From Maritimibacter dapengensis (lineage in GTDB: Bacteria > Pseudomonadota > Alphaproteobacteria > Rhodobacterales > Rhodobacteraceae): 64,000 nucleotides of DNA. Positions 16,363 to 24,344 of the stretch are shown piece by piece; the stretch's first letter is position 1, and each line of letters starts with the position of its first letter. The translations under genes and the position numbers were made by a program. The notes beneath the pieces are model-generated. The model had not been told where the DNA came from and ran no database searches. It saw only the letters and a list, made by a program, of their open reading frames with translations. Location of the stretch: contig NZ_JAHUZE010000001.1 in assembly GCF_019218265.1 (NCBI RefSeq), positions 682,001 through 746,000 of the forward strand, read 5' to 3'.

Positions 16363-17467
16363 TGCGCGCGGCAGCGAGGGCGTCTGGCAGGGCGGCGGCG
16401 AAGGCGTCAAGATCGGCGGGGTCGCCGACCGAGACCCGGATGCAGCGATCCTGCGGGGCGGCGAAAGGCATTCGCACGAAGATGTCGCGCGCGATCAGTT
16501 CGGACAGAACGCGGCGGGCGAAGTCGCCATCCGCACCGCAGTCTATTGCGACGAAATTCGTGGCGGAGGGCAGGGTGGCCAGCCCGTTCTCGGCGGCGAT
16601 TTCCGCAATGCGCCCGCGGGCGACGGTGACCTTGGCCTGCACCTCGGCCAAGTAGTCCTGATCGGCCAGCGCCGCCACGGCACCGGCCTGACTCACACGT
16701 GCCATGCCGAAGTGGTTGCGGATCTTGTGGAAGGCGGTGATGAGCGGCTTGGCCCCGATCGCGTAGCCGACGCGCGCGCCGGCCATGCCGTAGGCCTTGG
16801 AGAACGTGCGCATCCGGATGACACGCGGGTCGTCCGGGTCGATAGCGGGCGCGGTTCCTTCGGGGGCGAATTCGAGATAGGCCTCGTCCAGCACCAGGAG
16901 CGTGCCGTCGGGCACCGCGTCGATCATCGCCTGCATCCGCGCTGCGTCGTGCCATGTGCCCATCGGGTTGTCGGGGTTGGCGATATAGACGAGCTTGGCA
17001 TCGACCTCGCGCGCCTTGGCGATCAGCGCGTCCGGGTCTTCGTGGTCGTCGCGGTAGGGCACGGTGACCAATTCGCCGCCGAAGCCAGCCACGTGGTAGT
17101 TGAAGGTCGGATAGGCGCCCTGAGAGGTCACCACCCGGTCGCCTTGCCCGACCGTCAGGCGCACCAGATAGCCTAGGAGCCCGTCGATGCCTTCGCCCAC
17201 CATGATGTGATCCATGCCCACACCGAGGTGATCGGCCAGTGCAACGCGCAGGTTCCAGCTTTGGGCGTCGCCGTATTTCCATGTCTCCGAAGCCGCATTG
17301 GCCATTGCCTCGATCACCGAGGGCGCGGGGCCGAAAAGGCTTTCGTTTGCGCCGAGGCGGGCGATGAACGGATGGCCGCGATCGCGCTCCTGTGTTTCCG
17401 GGCCGACGAAGGGCACGGAGGCGGGGAGGCTTTCGGCGAGCGGGGTGAGGCGGGGTCCCTGTGTCAT
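16355..17467 (-). CDS. HisC-like class I/II aminotransferase
   Basis: A 370-residue PLP aminotransferase of the histidinol-phosphate/aromatic aminotransferase family. The PLP lysine is K224 in RTFSKAYGMAGARVGY; NPDNPMGT and LDEAYLEF are family motifs. It could make histidinol phosphate or serve another amino acid or amine, since no his genes are nearby and alphaproteobacteria often have several paralogues. ATG 17467 is chosen over an upstream start. Divergent from the outer-membrane barrel gene. Confidence 0.82.
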   Translation of the reverse strand: MTQGPRLTPLAESLPASVPFVGPETQERDRGHPFIARLGANESLFGPAPSVIEAMANAASETWKYGDAQSWNLRVALADHLGVGMDHIMVGEGIDGLLGYLVRLTVGQGDRVVTSQGAYPTFNYHVAGFGGELVTVPYRDDHEDPDALIAKAREVDAKLVYIANPDNPMGTWHDAARMQAMIDAVPDGTLLVLDEAYLEFAPEGTAPAIDPDDPRVIRMRTFSKAYGMAGARVGYAIGAKPLITAFHKIRNHFGMARVSQAGAVAALADQDYLAEVQAKVTVARGRIAEIAAENGLATLPSATNFVAIDCGADGDFARRVLSELIARDIFVRMPFAAPQDRCIRVSVGDPADLDAFAAALPDALAAARNA

Positions 17468-17574
17468 ATCTGCATGAATGGAGCACCAAAGGCGTCGGGG
17501 CAAGAGGTCGCGCTGTGCGCGGGCGACGCCAAGGCGTAAACTCGGGGGCAGGGTAACGACAGGGCATCATTGGG

Positions 17575-18705
17575 ATGATGAAGGCAATTGGTCGTGCGGC
17601 CCGGGCCGCGAGCCTCTGCGTCATCGTCGCGGGGGGTGCGCTGGCGCAGGGTCGGACGTTCGTCGCGGAAGGCACCGACGTCGCGCAGGGCGTCGGGGGC
17701 CGGTATCTGGCGATGGCGTCCACCGGTGCCGCGTTCGCCGACGATCCGCATGCGTTGTTTTACAACCCCGCGCTGATCGCAGGCTTCGACCGTCCGATGG
17801 TCACGGTGACACGTCAGGGCAACGCGAAACTGCGGCCTTATACTTTCGTGGGCGTGACGACGCCGTTTCCGATTCTGGAGCCTCTGGGCTGGGCGTCGAC
17901 CATCGGGTTTGCGAGCTATCCGCGTGTACATACGCATTCGACGGGGGCGTTCCGCGCGAACGATCCGCAGAGCATTTTCCTCAGGATGTTGTTGCCGGGC
18001 GTGTCCGGCACCTATGACGGGGAGATCGATTCCAAGACGCTCGTCTGGCGCTGGGCGATGGGGTTCCAGCCGTTGAACGACGCGCGGCTCAAGGTCGGGC
18101 TGATGGTGGACCGGATCGACTGCAAGACCAATTCCTGCGGCGTTCATGCCGGCAGCGTCGGGCGCGAGGTCAAATCGGTGCATGCCACCGCGTTTTCGGT
18201 CGGGGCCGGGATCAGTTACGACCTGAGCGACCGGATCAGGCTGGCGGCGGCGGTCAACGATATCGACACGCAATTGTCGGTCGTGACCTATACGCGCGAC
18301 GGTGCGGGTGTGAAATGGTACAGGTGGCAAGTCGCCTTGCCACGCACGGTTCAGGCCGAAGTCTCATGGCGCGCGAGCGACAGGCTGCTTTTGGCGGCGG
18401 GCTTCAAATCCATGCACGGGAGCTACGGGAGCTACGATCTGACCATCAACACGGTCAATTTCGGGGCGGAATACAGGTTTGACAACGGATTGGCCGTGCG
18501 GGCCGGTGCGTGGCGCCCGACCAAGATCGCTTCGTCCAACGGGTTGAATGCGAACCTGCCGTTCCCCGTCGCGCCGACCTTCGGGGCCGGGTGGAAGAAC
18601 GACCGTTTCGCGGCGGACGTCGCCATCTACGCGCATCCGATCATGAGTTTCCACTACGGGCGACCCGCGCCGACAGTCGATCTCACCTTGAGCTACCGTT
18701 TCTGA
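17575..18705 (+). CDS. Outer-membrane beta-barrel protein (FadL/OmpP1-like)
   Basis: A 376-residue exported protein. A signal peptide ends near GGALAQG at residues 20-26. The N-terminal segment contains STGAAFADDPHALFYNPA, reminiscent of the FadL/OmpP1 N-terminal region, and strands of alternating hydrophobicity follow. The last residue is Phe (LSYRF), the usual BamA recognition signal. FadL-type proteins carry hydrophobic compounds across the outer membrane. The match is by motif and architecture only, so substrate is unknown. It is monocistronic, with a convergent neighbour downstream. Confidence 0.65.
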   Translation: MMKAIGRAARAASLCVIVAGGALAQGRTFVAEGTDVAQGVGGRYLAMASTGAAFADDPHALFYNPALIAGFDRPMVTVTRQGNAKLRPYTFVGVTTPFPILEPLGWASTIGFASYPRVHTHSTGAFRANDPQSIFLRMLLPGVSGTYDGEIDSKTLVWRWAMGFQPLNDARLKVGLMVDRIDCKTNSCGVHAGSVGREVKSVHATAFSVGAGISYDLSDRIRLAAAVNDIDTQLSVVTYTRDGAGVKWYRWQVALPRTVQAEVSWRASDRLLLAAGFKSMHGSYGSYDLTINTVNFGAEYRFDNGLAVRAGAWRPTKIASSNGLNANLPFPVAPTFGAGWKNDRFAADVAIYAHPIMSFHYGRPAPTVDLTLSYRF

Positions 18706-18767
18706 CGCTGGGCAGTGCGATCGAGTTTCGCGCTTTCATTGGCGTGTCGCGAAACTTCAGCGAGTGG

Positions 18768-19304
18768 TCAGCGGGGCGCGCCGTAGGGCTCGGACAGCAA
18801 CCCGCGTTCCGGGAGCCAGGGATGCAGGTCGACGGCGTGTTTCAGGGCTGCCTCGCCTTCGGCCTGCCGCCCCATCTTCATCAACGTGATGCCGCGACCG
18901 GACAGGGCCGGAATATGGTTGGGCGAGAGGGCGATCGCGCGGTCGATGTCTTTCAGCGCCATCGTATAATTCTCCTGCCGGAAATACACGAACGCCCTTT
19001 GGTTCCAGCCCTCGGCCCATGTCGGGCAATAGGCCACCAGCGCGTCGAAGGCTTTCATCGCGCCTTCGTAATCGGCCATGTTGGCCCGTTCCAGCCCGAC
19101 ATCGAGCAGTTCGCCCGACCAATCGTCCGGCGGCGTCTTCCAGATCGCCCACATGTCACGCAGCGCATCGCGCGCCGGCATGTAACGGTCGGCAGCCTGC
19201 CCTTCGGCGATCAGGTCTGCGAGGGCCGCGTCCATATCGGGGCCTTCCGGGCAGGTTTCGGCCCAGAGCGGGGTCACCACGAGGAGGGGAAAGATCCAGC
19301 GCAT
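18768..19304 (-). CDS. Periplasmic TPR-repeat protein
   Basis: A 178-residue exported protein: a short signal peptide (MRWIFPLLVVTPLWA), then about three tetratricopeptide repeats including MADYEGAMKAFDALVAYCP, QENYTMALKDIDRAIALSP and a third QAEGEAALKHAVDL. TPRs make helical scaffolds for protein partners. Three cysteines are present, two of them (C18 and the one in AYCPTW) possibly disulfide-forming. Divergent from the rhomboid gene. No specific role can be assigned. Confidence 0.72.
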   Translation of the reverse strand: MRWIFPLLVVTPLWAETCPEGPDMDAALADLIAEGQAADRYMPARDALRDMWAIWKTPPDDWSGELLDVGLERANMADYEGAMKAFDALVAYCPTWAEGWNQRAFVYFRQENYTMALKDIDRAIALSPNHIPALSGRGITLMKMGRQAEGEAALKHAVDLHPWLPERGLLSEPYGAPR

Positions 19305-19405
19305 GGGGCGAGTTTCCGCAGCGGGCCGCTCGCGGTCAAGTCACGGCGCTGCGAGACGCGCGGTCCCGGCTTGACCTGCGACGCCGGCTGGGGCCTTCTG
19401 CGCAC

Positions 19406-20146
19406 ATGTTTCCGATCCGAGATCACAACCCGTCCGAGCGCACGCCTTACGTGACCTATCTGCTGATCGCGATCAACGTCGTGGTGTTTCTCGGGCAGTT
19501 GTCACTCGATCAGCAGAGCGAGAACCTGTTCATCGTGAGTTACGGCGTGATCCCGGCGCGGATTCTGTCCGGCGACGGGTTCGAGACGCTGCTCACCTCG
19601 ATGTTCATCCACGGCGGCTTTATGCACATTATCGGGAACATGCTGTTTCTCTGGGTCTTCGGCGACAATCTGGAGGATGAGCTGGGGCATGTCCGGTTCC
19701 TGATCTTCTACCTCGTCAGCGGCGTCGGTGCGGCGGCTGCGCAGATACTCCCCGATCCCGGATCGGTGGTTCCGATGGTCGGAGCGTCAGGGGCGATTGC
19801 CGGAGTCATGGGGGCGTATCTGCTGTTTTTCCCAAAGGCGCGGGTCGATGTGCTGTTCATCATTATCGTCATCATCAAGGTGTTTCCGCTGCCGGCCTGG
19901 ATCGTTCTTGGTGCATGGTTCGCACTGCAGCTCTTCAACGGCTGGGCCACGCCGATCGACGGCGGCGGCGTCGCATACATGGCGCATGTCGGGGGGTTCG
20001 TGGTCGGATTTCTCTGGGTCGTGCCGAAATGGCTGCGCGAAGGCGGGCCGGATTTCTGGCGGCGCACGCATGGACATCCGCCGCATCCCGAGGCGCATTA
20101 CCGGTTTCAGGAAAGCTCTGTTCCCACGGTGCGCCGCCGCAAGTGA
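19406..20146 (+). CDS. Rhomboid-family intramembrane serine protease
   Basis: A 246-residue, six-helix rhomboid. The catalytic serine S128 lies in GASGA and the histidine H194 in YMAHVGGF; H74 and N78 in MHIIGNMLFLW complete the family pattern. It cleaves membrane-spanning substrates inside the inner membrane. The N-terminus FPIRDHNPSERTPYVTY is typical of the alphaproteobacterial subgroup. The C-terminal tail after the last helix is basic and cytosolic. ATG 19406 is chosen; the longer ORF would add a non-conserved stretch antisense to the TPR gene. Its substrate is unknown. Confidence 0.92.
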   Translation: MFPIRDHNPSERTPYVTYLLIAINVVVFLGQLSLDQQSENLFIVSYGVIPARILSGDGFETLLTSMFIHGGFMHIIGNMLFLWVFGDNLEDELGHVRFLIFYLVSGVGAAAAQILPDPGSVVPMVGASGAIAGVMGAYLLFFPKARVDVLFIIIVIIKVFPLPAWIVLGAWFALQLFNGWATPIDGGGVAYMAHVGGFVVGFLWVVPKWLREGGPDFWRRTHGHPPHPEAHYRFQESSVPTVRRRK

Positions 20147-20165
20147 GGGCGGCGGCTGCGACCGG

Positions 20166-20360
20166 TCAGTTCGCCATCACGGTCATCGCGGACATCGTGG
20201 ACGAGATGTTGTCTGCGATATGGGGCACCGAGGACGACACGGTGAATCCGGCGGCCATGCCAAGAAACACGATGCCGGCGGTCAGGGCCACCCAGTCGAT
20301 CGTAACGGCCCCGTCTTCGGTTCGGGCAAAGGCGGAAAGGAATTTTCTTGTGATCTTCAT
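20166..20360 (-). CDS. Flp/Fap-type small pilin-like protein
   Basis: A 64-residue protein with a basic N-terminus, then DGAVTIDWVALTAGIVFLGMA, which resembles the processing and hydrophobic-helix region of Flp type IVb pilins (Gly before the cleavage site, acidic residue at about +5). The rest is a short Ser-rich tail. ATG 20360 follows AGGAC. No tad/cpa assembly genes are nearby, so it is an orphan. It might be exported by a Tad system encoded elsewhere or be a small membrane protein of other function. Confidence 0.6.
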   Translation of the reverse strand: MKITRKFLSAFARTEDGAVTIDWVALTAGIVFLGMAAGFTVSSSVPHIADNISSTMSAMTVMAN

Positions 20361-20461
20361 GGCCGTCCTACATGTCTTCGCGGTTGCGAGTGTCGCGCAG
20401 GATTGGGGCACAAGTTTGTTCGCGGCGTGCCGGGTTCGCGGCCTATTGTTTCGCGCAGGCG

Positions 20462-21250
20462 TCAGGCCCGGATGATCTTGGCGAATTGGTCGAAGATCGC
20501 TTCGTTTGCGCAGACCACTTCGCCATCGCTCAGGATGTCGCCGGCGGGGTCGATCGGTTCGACGAAGCCGCCCGCTTCGCGCAGAATGACGAGACCCGCT
20601 GCAAGGTCCCAGGCGTTCAGCCGGCGTTCCCAGAAGCCGTCGTAGCGCCCCGCCGCCACGTAGGCGAGGTCGAGCGCGGCGGACCCCCAACGGCGCACAC
20701 CGGCGCAGGTCGGCAGGAGGCGGGCGAGATCCTGAAGCGTTTCCGGCAAATCGGCCCGTCCGCCGAACGGGAGCCCGGTGGCGAAGATTGCCTCGATCAT
20801 GCGCGAACGGCCCGAAACCCTCAGGCGCTGATCGTTCACGAAAGCGCCGAAGCCCTTTTCGGCAAAGAACATTTCATCCTTGGCGGCGTCGTAGACGACA
20901 CCGGCGACGATGTCGCCCTTGTGTTCCAGCGCGATGGAAATCGCCCAATGCGGCAGGCCGTGCAGGAAGTTCGTCGTGCCGTCGAGCGGATCGACGATCC
21001 AGCGGCGGGTCGGATCCTTGCCCTCTTCCTCGCCGCCTTCTTCGGCCGCCCAGCCATAGTTCGGGCGGGCCTCCATCAGCTCTTCTTTCAAGATCGCTTC
21101 GGCGGCGAGATCGGCCTTGGAGACGAAATCGCCCGCGCCTTTCATCGACACCTGCAGGTTCTCGACCTCGCGAAAATCCTTGACCAGCGACCGCCCGGCC
21201 TTGCGTGCGGCTTTGATCATGATGTTCAGATTGGCGCTGCCCTGCTGCAT
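20462..21250 (-). CDS. suhB: Inositol-1-monophosphatase family protein
   Basis: A 262-residue Mg-dependent phosphatase of the inositol monophosphatase/SuhB family. Metal-site motifs are WAAEEGGEE, WIVDPLDGTTNFLHG and WDLAAGLVILREAGG, all intact. It hydrolyses inositol phosphate or related sugar phosphates, and in some bacteria SuhB also helps rRNA antitermination. The start is ATG 21250, seven bases after AAAGGAG; the upstream 85 codons are rejected because they run antisense into the DUF389 gene. Divergent promoter region of about 93 bases. Confidence 0.92.
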   Translation of the reverse strand: MQQGSANLNIMIKAARKAGRSLVKDFREVENLQVSMKGAGDFVSKADLAAEAILKEELMEARPNYGWAAEEGGEEEGKDPTRRWIVDPLDGTTNFLHGLPHWAISIALEHKGDIVAGVVYDAAKDEMFFAEKGFGAFVNDQRLRVSGRSRMIEAIFATGLPFGGRADLPETLQDLARLLPTCAGVRRWGSAALDLAYVAAGRYDGFWERRLNAWDLAAGLVILREAGGFVEPIDPAGDILSDGEVVCANEAIFDQFAKIIRA

Positions 21251-21343
21251 GTCCCGCTCCTTTGGATCAGGTCGGGCGTATACGCGCGGGCGGACGGTTT
21301 GCCAAGGGCTTGCAACGGGCGCGAAGGCCTCTAGGCTCACGCC

Positions 21344-22351
21344 ATGTCGCTGCGCCAGATCCTCGTCACCAGCCCTCCAGACACGCTGCCCTATCTTGTG
21401 CGTGCGGTCGAAGACGTCGGTTGTGTGGAGATGCAGGTCTTGTCCGCGACCCGTCCCGAGGGCGCCGCCGTGCTGCTCGTCCTGTCCGACGAAGACAATC
21501 GGCAAGAGCTTTTGGACCGGATGCAGGCGGTGTTCGGTTCCGAGAACGAGGGCGAATGGCGGATCACGCTGCTCCCGGTCGAGGCCACCATACCGCGCGT
21601 CGAGGAGGAGCCGGAAGAGCGCAAGGAAGTCGCTTCGACCGGGCTGACGCGAGAAGAAATCTACAACTCGGTCTGGAAAAATGCGCGTGTCGACAGGAAT
21701 TACGTGGTTTTCGTCGTGCTCTCGACGGTCGTGGCCGGGTTCGGGATGCTGGCTGACAACGTGGCGGTCGTGGTGGGCGCGATGGTGATTGCGCCGCTGC
21801 TCGGCCCGAACCTCGCGCTTGCCGTCGGGATCGCGCTGGGCGACGGGGCATTGATCGGGCGGGCCATTCGCACGAATCTTGCCGGCGTCGTGATCGCGCT
21901 GGGTCTGAGTGTCCTGATCGGTCTGCTGGTGCCGCCCGACCTTGGCTCGCAGGAATTGCTGTCACGCACCGATGTGGGATTCGACGGCATGGCGATTGCA
22001 CTTGCGTCAGGGGCCGCGGCGGCGCTTTCGCTGGTCACGGGGGTGTCGAGCGCGCTTGTCGGGGTCATGGTCGCCGTTGCGCTGTTGCCGCCCACATCGG
22101 CGATCGGGCTGTTCGTGGGCTTTGGTCAACCTGCGCTCGCGCTGGGTGCGGCGACGCTTCTGGCGGTCAACGTCGTTTGCGTGAACCTTGCCGCGCAGGT
22201 CGTGATGATGACGCGGGGGATCACACCGCGCACGTTTTACGAGAAGAAAAAGGCCTCCCGGTCGCAATTGATTTCGGCCGGCATTTCGGTGGGACTATTG
22301 CTGGCGCTGGCAGGGCTGATCTGGTGGCGGCTGTTGCATCCGGCGGTTTGA
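21344..22351 (+). CDS. DUF389 / TIGR00341 membrane protein
   Basis: A 335-residue protein: a soluble N-terminal part to about residue 115 (acidic, EEEPEERKEV), then about seven hydrophobic helices. The DUF389 core is visible in MVIAPLLGPNLALAVG and ALLPPTSAIGL. The biochemical function of the family is unknown; a role in small-molecule or ion transport has been suggested only from topology. ATG 21344 is the start, divergent from suhB. It is a single gene, convergent with the downstream LysR gene. Confidence 0.82.
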   Translation: MSLRQILVTSPPDTLPYLVRAVEDVGCVEMQVLSATRPEGAAVLLVLSDEDNRQELLDRMQAVFGSENEGEWRITLLPVEATIPRVEEEPEERKEVASTGLTREEIYNSVWKNARVDRNYVVFVVLSTVVAGFGMLADNVAVVVGAMVIAPLLGPNLALAVGIALGDGALIGRAIRTNLAGVVIALGLSVLIGLLVPPDLGSQELLSRTDVGFDGMAIALASGAAAALSLVTGVSSALVGVMVAVALLPPTSAIGLFVGFGQPALALGAATLLAVNVVCVNLAAQVVMMTRGITPRTFYEKKKASRSQLISAGISVGLLLALAGLIWWRLLHPAV

Positions 22352-22363
22352 CGGCGTGACGCG

Positions 22364-23287
22364 TCAGGAGGACGCGCCGGACAATTGCCGCTGCAGTTTC
22401 ACGGGCTCGGTGCGCGACAGGCGCATCATGTGGGCGACGAAGGGTTTCGCCACATCGGCGTCACGGGTCGCGGCATACATGCGTTTCGAGATCCCGTCGC
22501 GTGTGATCTTTCGGATCGCGTAGTCCGGGTTGTGGCGATACTTGCCGAGCACCCAGTCCGGCAGCACCGTTACGCCGCGCCCGGCGGCGACCAGCATCAG
22601 GATCACCTCGGTCAGTTCCACGCCCCGCGTGCCGCGCGGCTCCACCCGTGCGGGCGTGAGCAGTTGCGTGAATACGTCGAGCTTTGCCCGCTCTACCGGG
22701 TAGTGGAGCAAAGTCTCTTCGGCAAAGTCCTCGGCGTCGATAAAGGGCTTGTGGGCCAGGGGGTGGCTGGAGGCGCAAACGAATTTCGGCTCATAGTCGA
22801 ACAGCGGTGTGAAGGTCACGCTGGGCAGGGCGACCGGGTCAGACGAGATCACGAAATCGACCTCTTCGCGCCGGAGTGCTTCGATCGCGTCGAAGGCGAG
22901 GCGCATTCTGATGTCGACATCCACTTCGGGCCAGGCTTCGCGAAAGCCGTCGAGCACGGGAAACAGCCAGTCGAAGCAGGCATGACATTCGATGGCGATA
23001 TGCATTCGGCCGGAGCGCCCGGACTGCATGGCGCGGAATTCCTCCTCCACATGCGCGACTTCGGGAAGGATCCGTTCCGCGAGATTGAGGAGTTTCTGTC
23101 CGGCGGGTGACAGCTTCATCGGCTTGGATCTGCGCTGGAACAGCTCCATCCCGATCTGCTCCTCGAGGCCCTTGATCTGGTGCGAGAGCGCGGATTGGGT
23201 GATGTGGAGCATGTCTGCGGCCCGGGCGAGGCCGCCCGACTCGTGAATGGCACGGATTGTTCTCAGATGTCGGAATTCGATGTACAT
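22364..23287 (-). CDS. metR: LysR-type regulator of methionine synthesis, MetR
   Basis: A 307-residue LysR protein: N-terminal winged helix (residues about 3-61, with ALSHQIKGLEEQIGMELFQRR) and a C-terminal effector domain of the periplasmic-binding fold. It is divergent from metF, and the intergenic DNA has a TGAA-N5-(C/T)TCA site; both support MetR, which uses homocysteine as co-effector. ATG 23287 follows GAGGAG and gives the usual MYIEFRHLRTI start, so the five-codon longer ORF is rejected. Effector binding is inferred from family. Confidence 0.87.
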   Translation of the reverse strand: MYIEFRHLRTIRAIHESGGLARAADMLHITQSALSHQIKGLEEQIGMELFQRRSKPMKLSPAGQKLLNLAERILPEVAHVEEEFRAMQSGRSGRMHIAIECHACFDWLFPVLDGFREAWPEVDVDIRMRLAFDAIEALRREEVDFVISSDPVALPSVTFTPLFDYEPKFVCASSHPLAHKPFIDAEDFAEETLLHYPVERAKLDVFTQLLTPARVEPRGTRGVELTEVILMLVAAGRGVTVLPDWVLGKYRHNPDYAIRKITRDGISKRMYAATRDADVAKPFVAHMMRLSRTEPVKLQRQLSGASS

Positions 23288-23319
23288 GTGAGCGCTCCTC
23301 ATATTCTTTCTGAGTATTA

Positions 23320-23332
23320 TGAATTTGTCTCA
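23320..23332. promoter_or_regulatory. Candidate MetR binding site
   Basis: TGAATTTGTCTCA matches the MetR consensus TGAA-N5-TTCA with one difference. It lies between metR and metF, 39 bases before the metF ATG. A larger dyad ATTC...GAAT overlaps it at 23303-23323. Confidence 0.5.
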
Positions 23333-23370
23333 CGAAAGCCAAGGGCCTATCTTGAGAGGCAAGCAACAGG

Positions 23371-24249
23371 ATGGCCCCGATCATGAAACCGCCCCGCATC
23401 TCATTCGAATTCTTCCCGCCGAAGAACGTGGAAGCCACGTTCCGGCTGTCGGACACCGTGCGCGATCTTGCGCCGCTCGACCCGTCTTTCGTTTCGGTCA
23501 CCTATGGGGCCGGGGGGACGACGCGCGAGCTGACCCATGAGGTCGTATCGACGATCCACCGGAACTACGGGCTGAACGTTGCGGCGCATCTGACCTGCGT
23601 GAACGCATCGAAAGCCGAGACGATGGAGATCGTGGATCGCTACGTGGAGGCCGGTGTGACCGAGATCGTGGCGCTTCGGGGCGATGCGCCGAAAGGCACG
23701 GGCGGTTTCACAGCGACCCCGGACGGGTTCGCCAATTCGGTCGAGCTGGTCGAGGCGCTAGCGAAGCGGGGTGACGTGAACATCCGCGTGGGTGCCTATC
23801 CGGACCCGCACCCGGAGGCGGGCCATGCCGATGCGGACGTCGAATGGCTCAAGCGCAAGATCGACGCGGGCGCGACCAGCGCGATCACCCAGTTCTTCTT
23901 CGAGGCCGAGACCTTCTTCAGGTTCCGCGACAAATGCGCGGCGGCCGGGATCGAGGCGCCGATCATCCCCGGCATTCTGCCGATCGAGAAATGGTCCGGC
24001 GTGCGGTCGTTTGCGCAAGGCTGCGGCGCACCGGTGCCCGGTTGGCTCGACAACGCATTCGTGAAGGCGGAGCGGGACGGGCGCGAGGCGCTTCTGTCGG
24101 TGGCGCTGGCGACCGAGTTGTGCACGGAGCTGAAGGAAGGTGGTGTCGAGGACCTGCATTTCTACACGCTCAACAAACCCGGTCTGACCCGCGACATCGT
24201 TCATGCGCTGGGCGTGTCGCCCAAGGTGGTGCTGCAAAACGTCGCGTGA
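23371..24249 (+). CDS. metF: 5,10-Methylenetetrahydrofolate reductase
   Basis: A 292-residue FAD-dependent TIM-barrel enzyme that makes 5-methyl-THF for methionine synthesis. The N-terminal catalytic glutamate is in SFEFFPPK; FVSVTYGAGG, LRGD and ITQFFF follow as expected. The length equals the bacterial catalytic domain. ATG 23371 or 23383. Likely activated by the divergent MetR. A strong hairpin follows at 24274. Confidence 0.95.
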   Translation: MAPIMKPPRISFEFFPPKNVEATFRLSDTVRDLAPLDPSFVSVTYGAGGTTRELTHEVVSTIHRNYGLNVAAHLTCVNASKAETMEIVDRYVEAGVTEIVALRGDAPKGTGGFTATPDGFANSVELVEALAKRGDVNIRVGAYPDPHPEAGHADADVEWLKRKIDAGATSAITQFFFEAETFFRFRDKCAAAGIEAPIIPGILPIEKWSGVRSFAQGCGAPVPGWLDNAFVKAERDGREALLSVALATELCTELKEGGVEDLHFYTLNKPGLTRDIVHALGVSPKVVLQNVA

Positions 24250-24273
24250 GGCGCGCATAGACCGCGAAAATTC

Positions 24274-24303
24274 GACCGCCGCTCTGGAACGAGAGCGGCG
24301 GTC
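24274..24303 (+). terminator. Hairpin after metF
   Basis: GACCGCCGCTCT and AGAGCGGCGGTC form a perfect 12-bp stem with a six-base loop. There is no T-tract directly after it, so it may pause or protect the message rather than be a strict intrinsic terminator. It separates metF from the aldehyde dehydrogenase gene. Confidence 0.6.
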
Positions 24304-24344
24304 TCACGTTGTGTCCCGGATATTGAAATTCAGGGAGACGAGAC

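Noticed and set aside
16407-17723. 438-aa minus ORF over the HisC-like gene
   Set aside because: Different frame of the same region, arginine/proline-rich; the HisC frame has all catalytic motifs.
23288-23370. SAM riboswitch in front of metF
   Set aside because: Only 83 bases, without SAM-I or SAM-II core elements; a MetR site explains control better.
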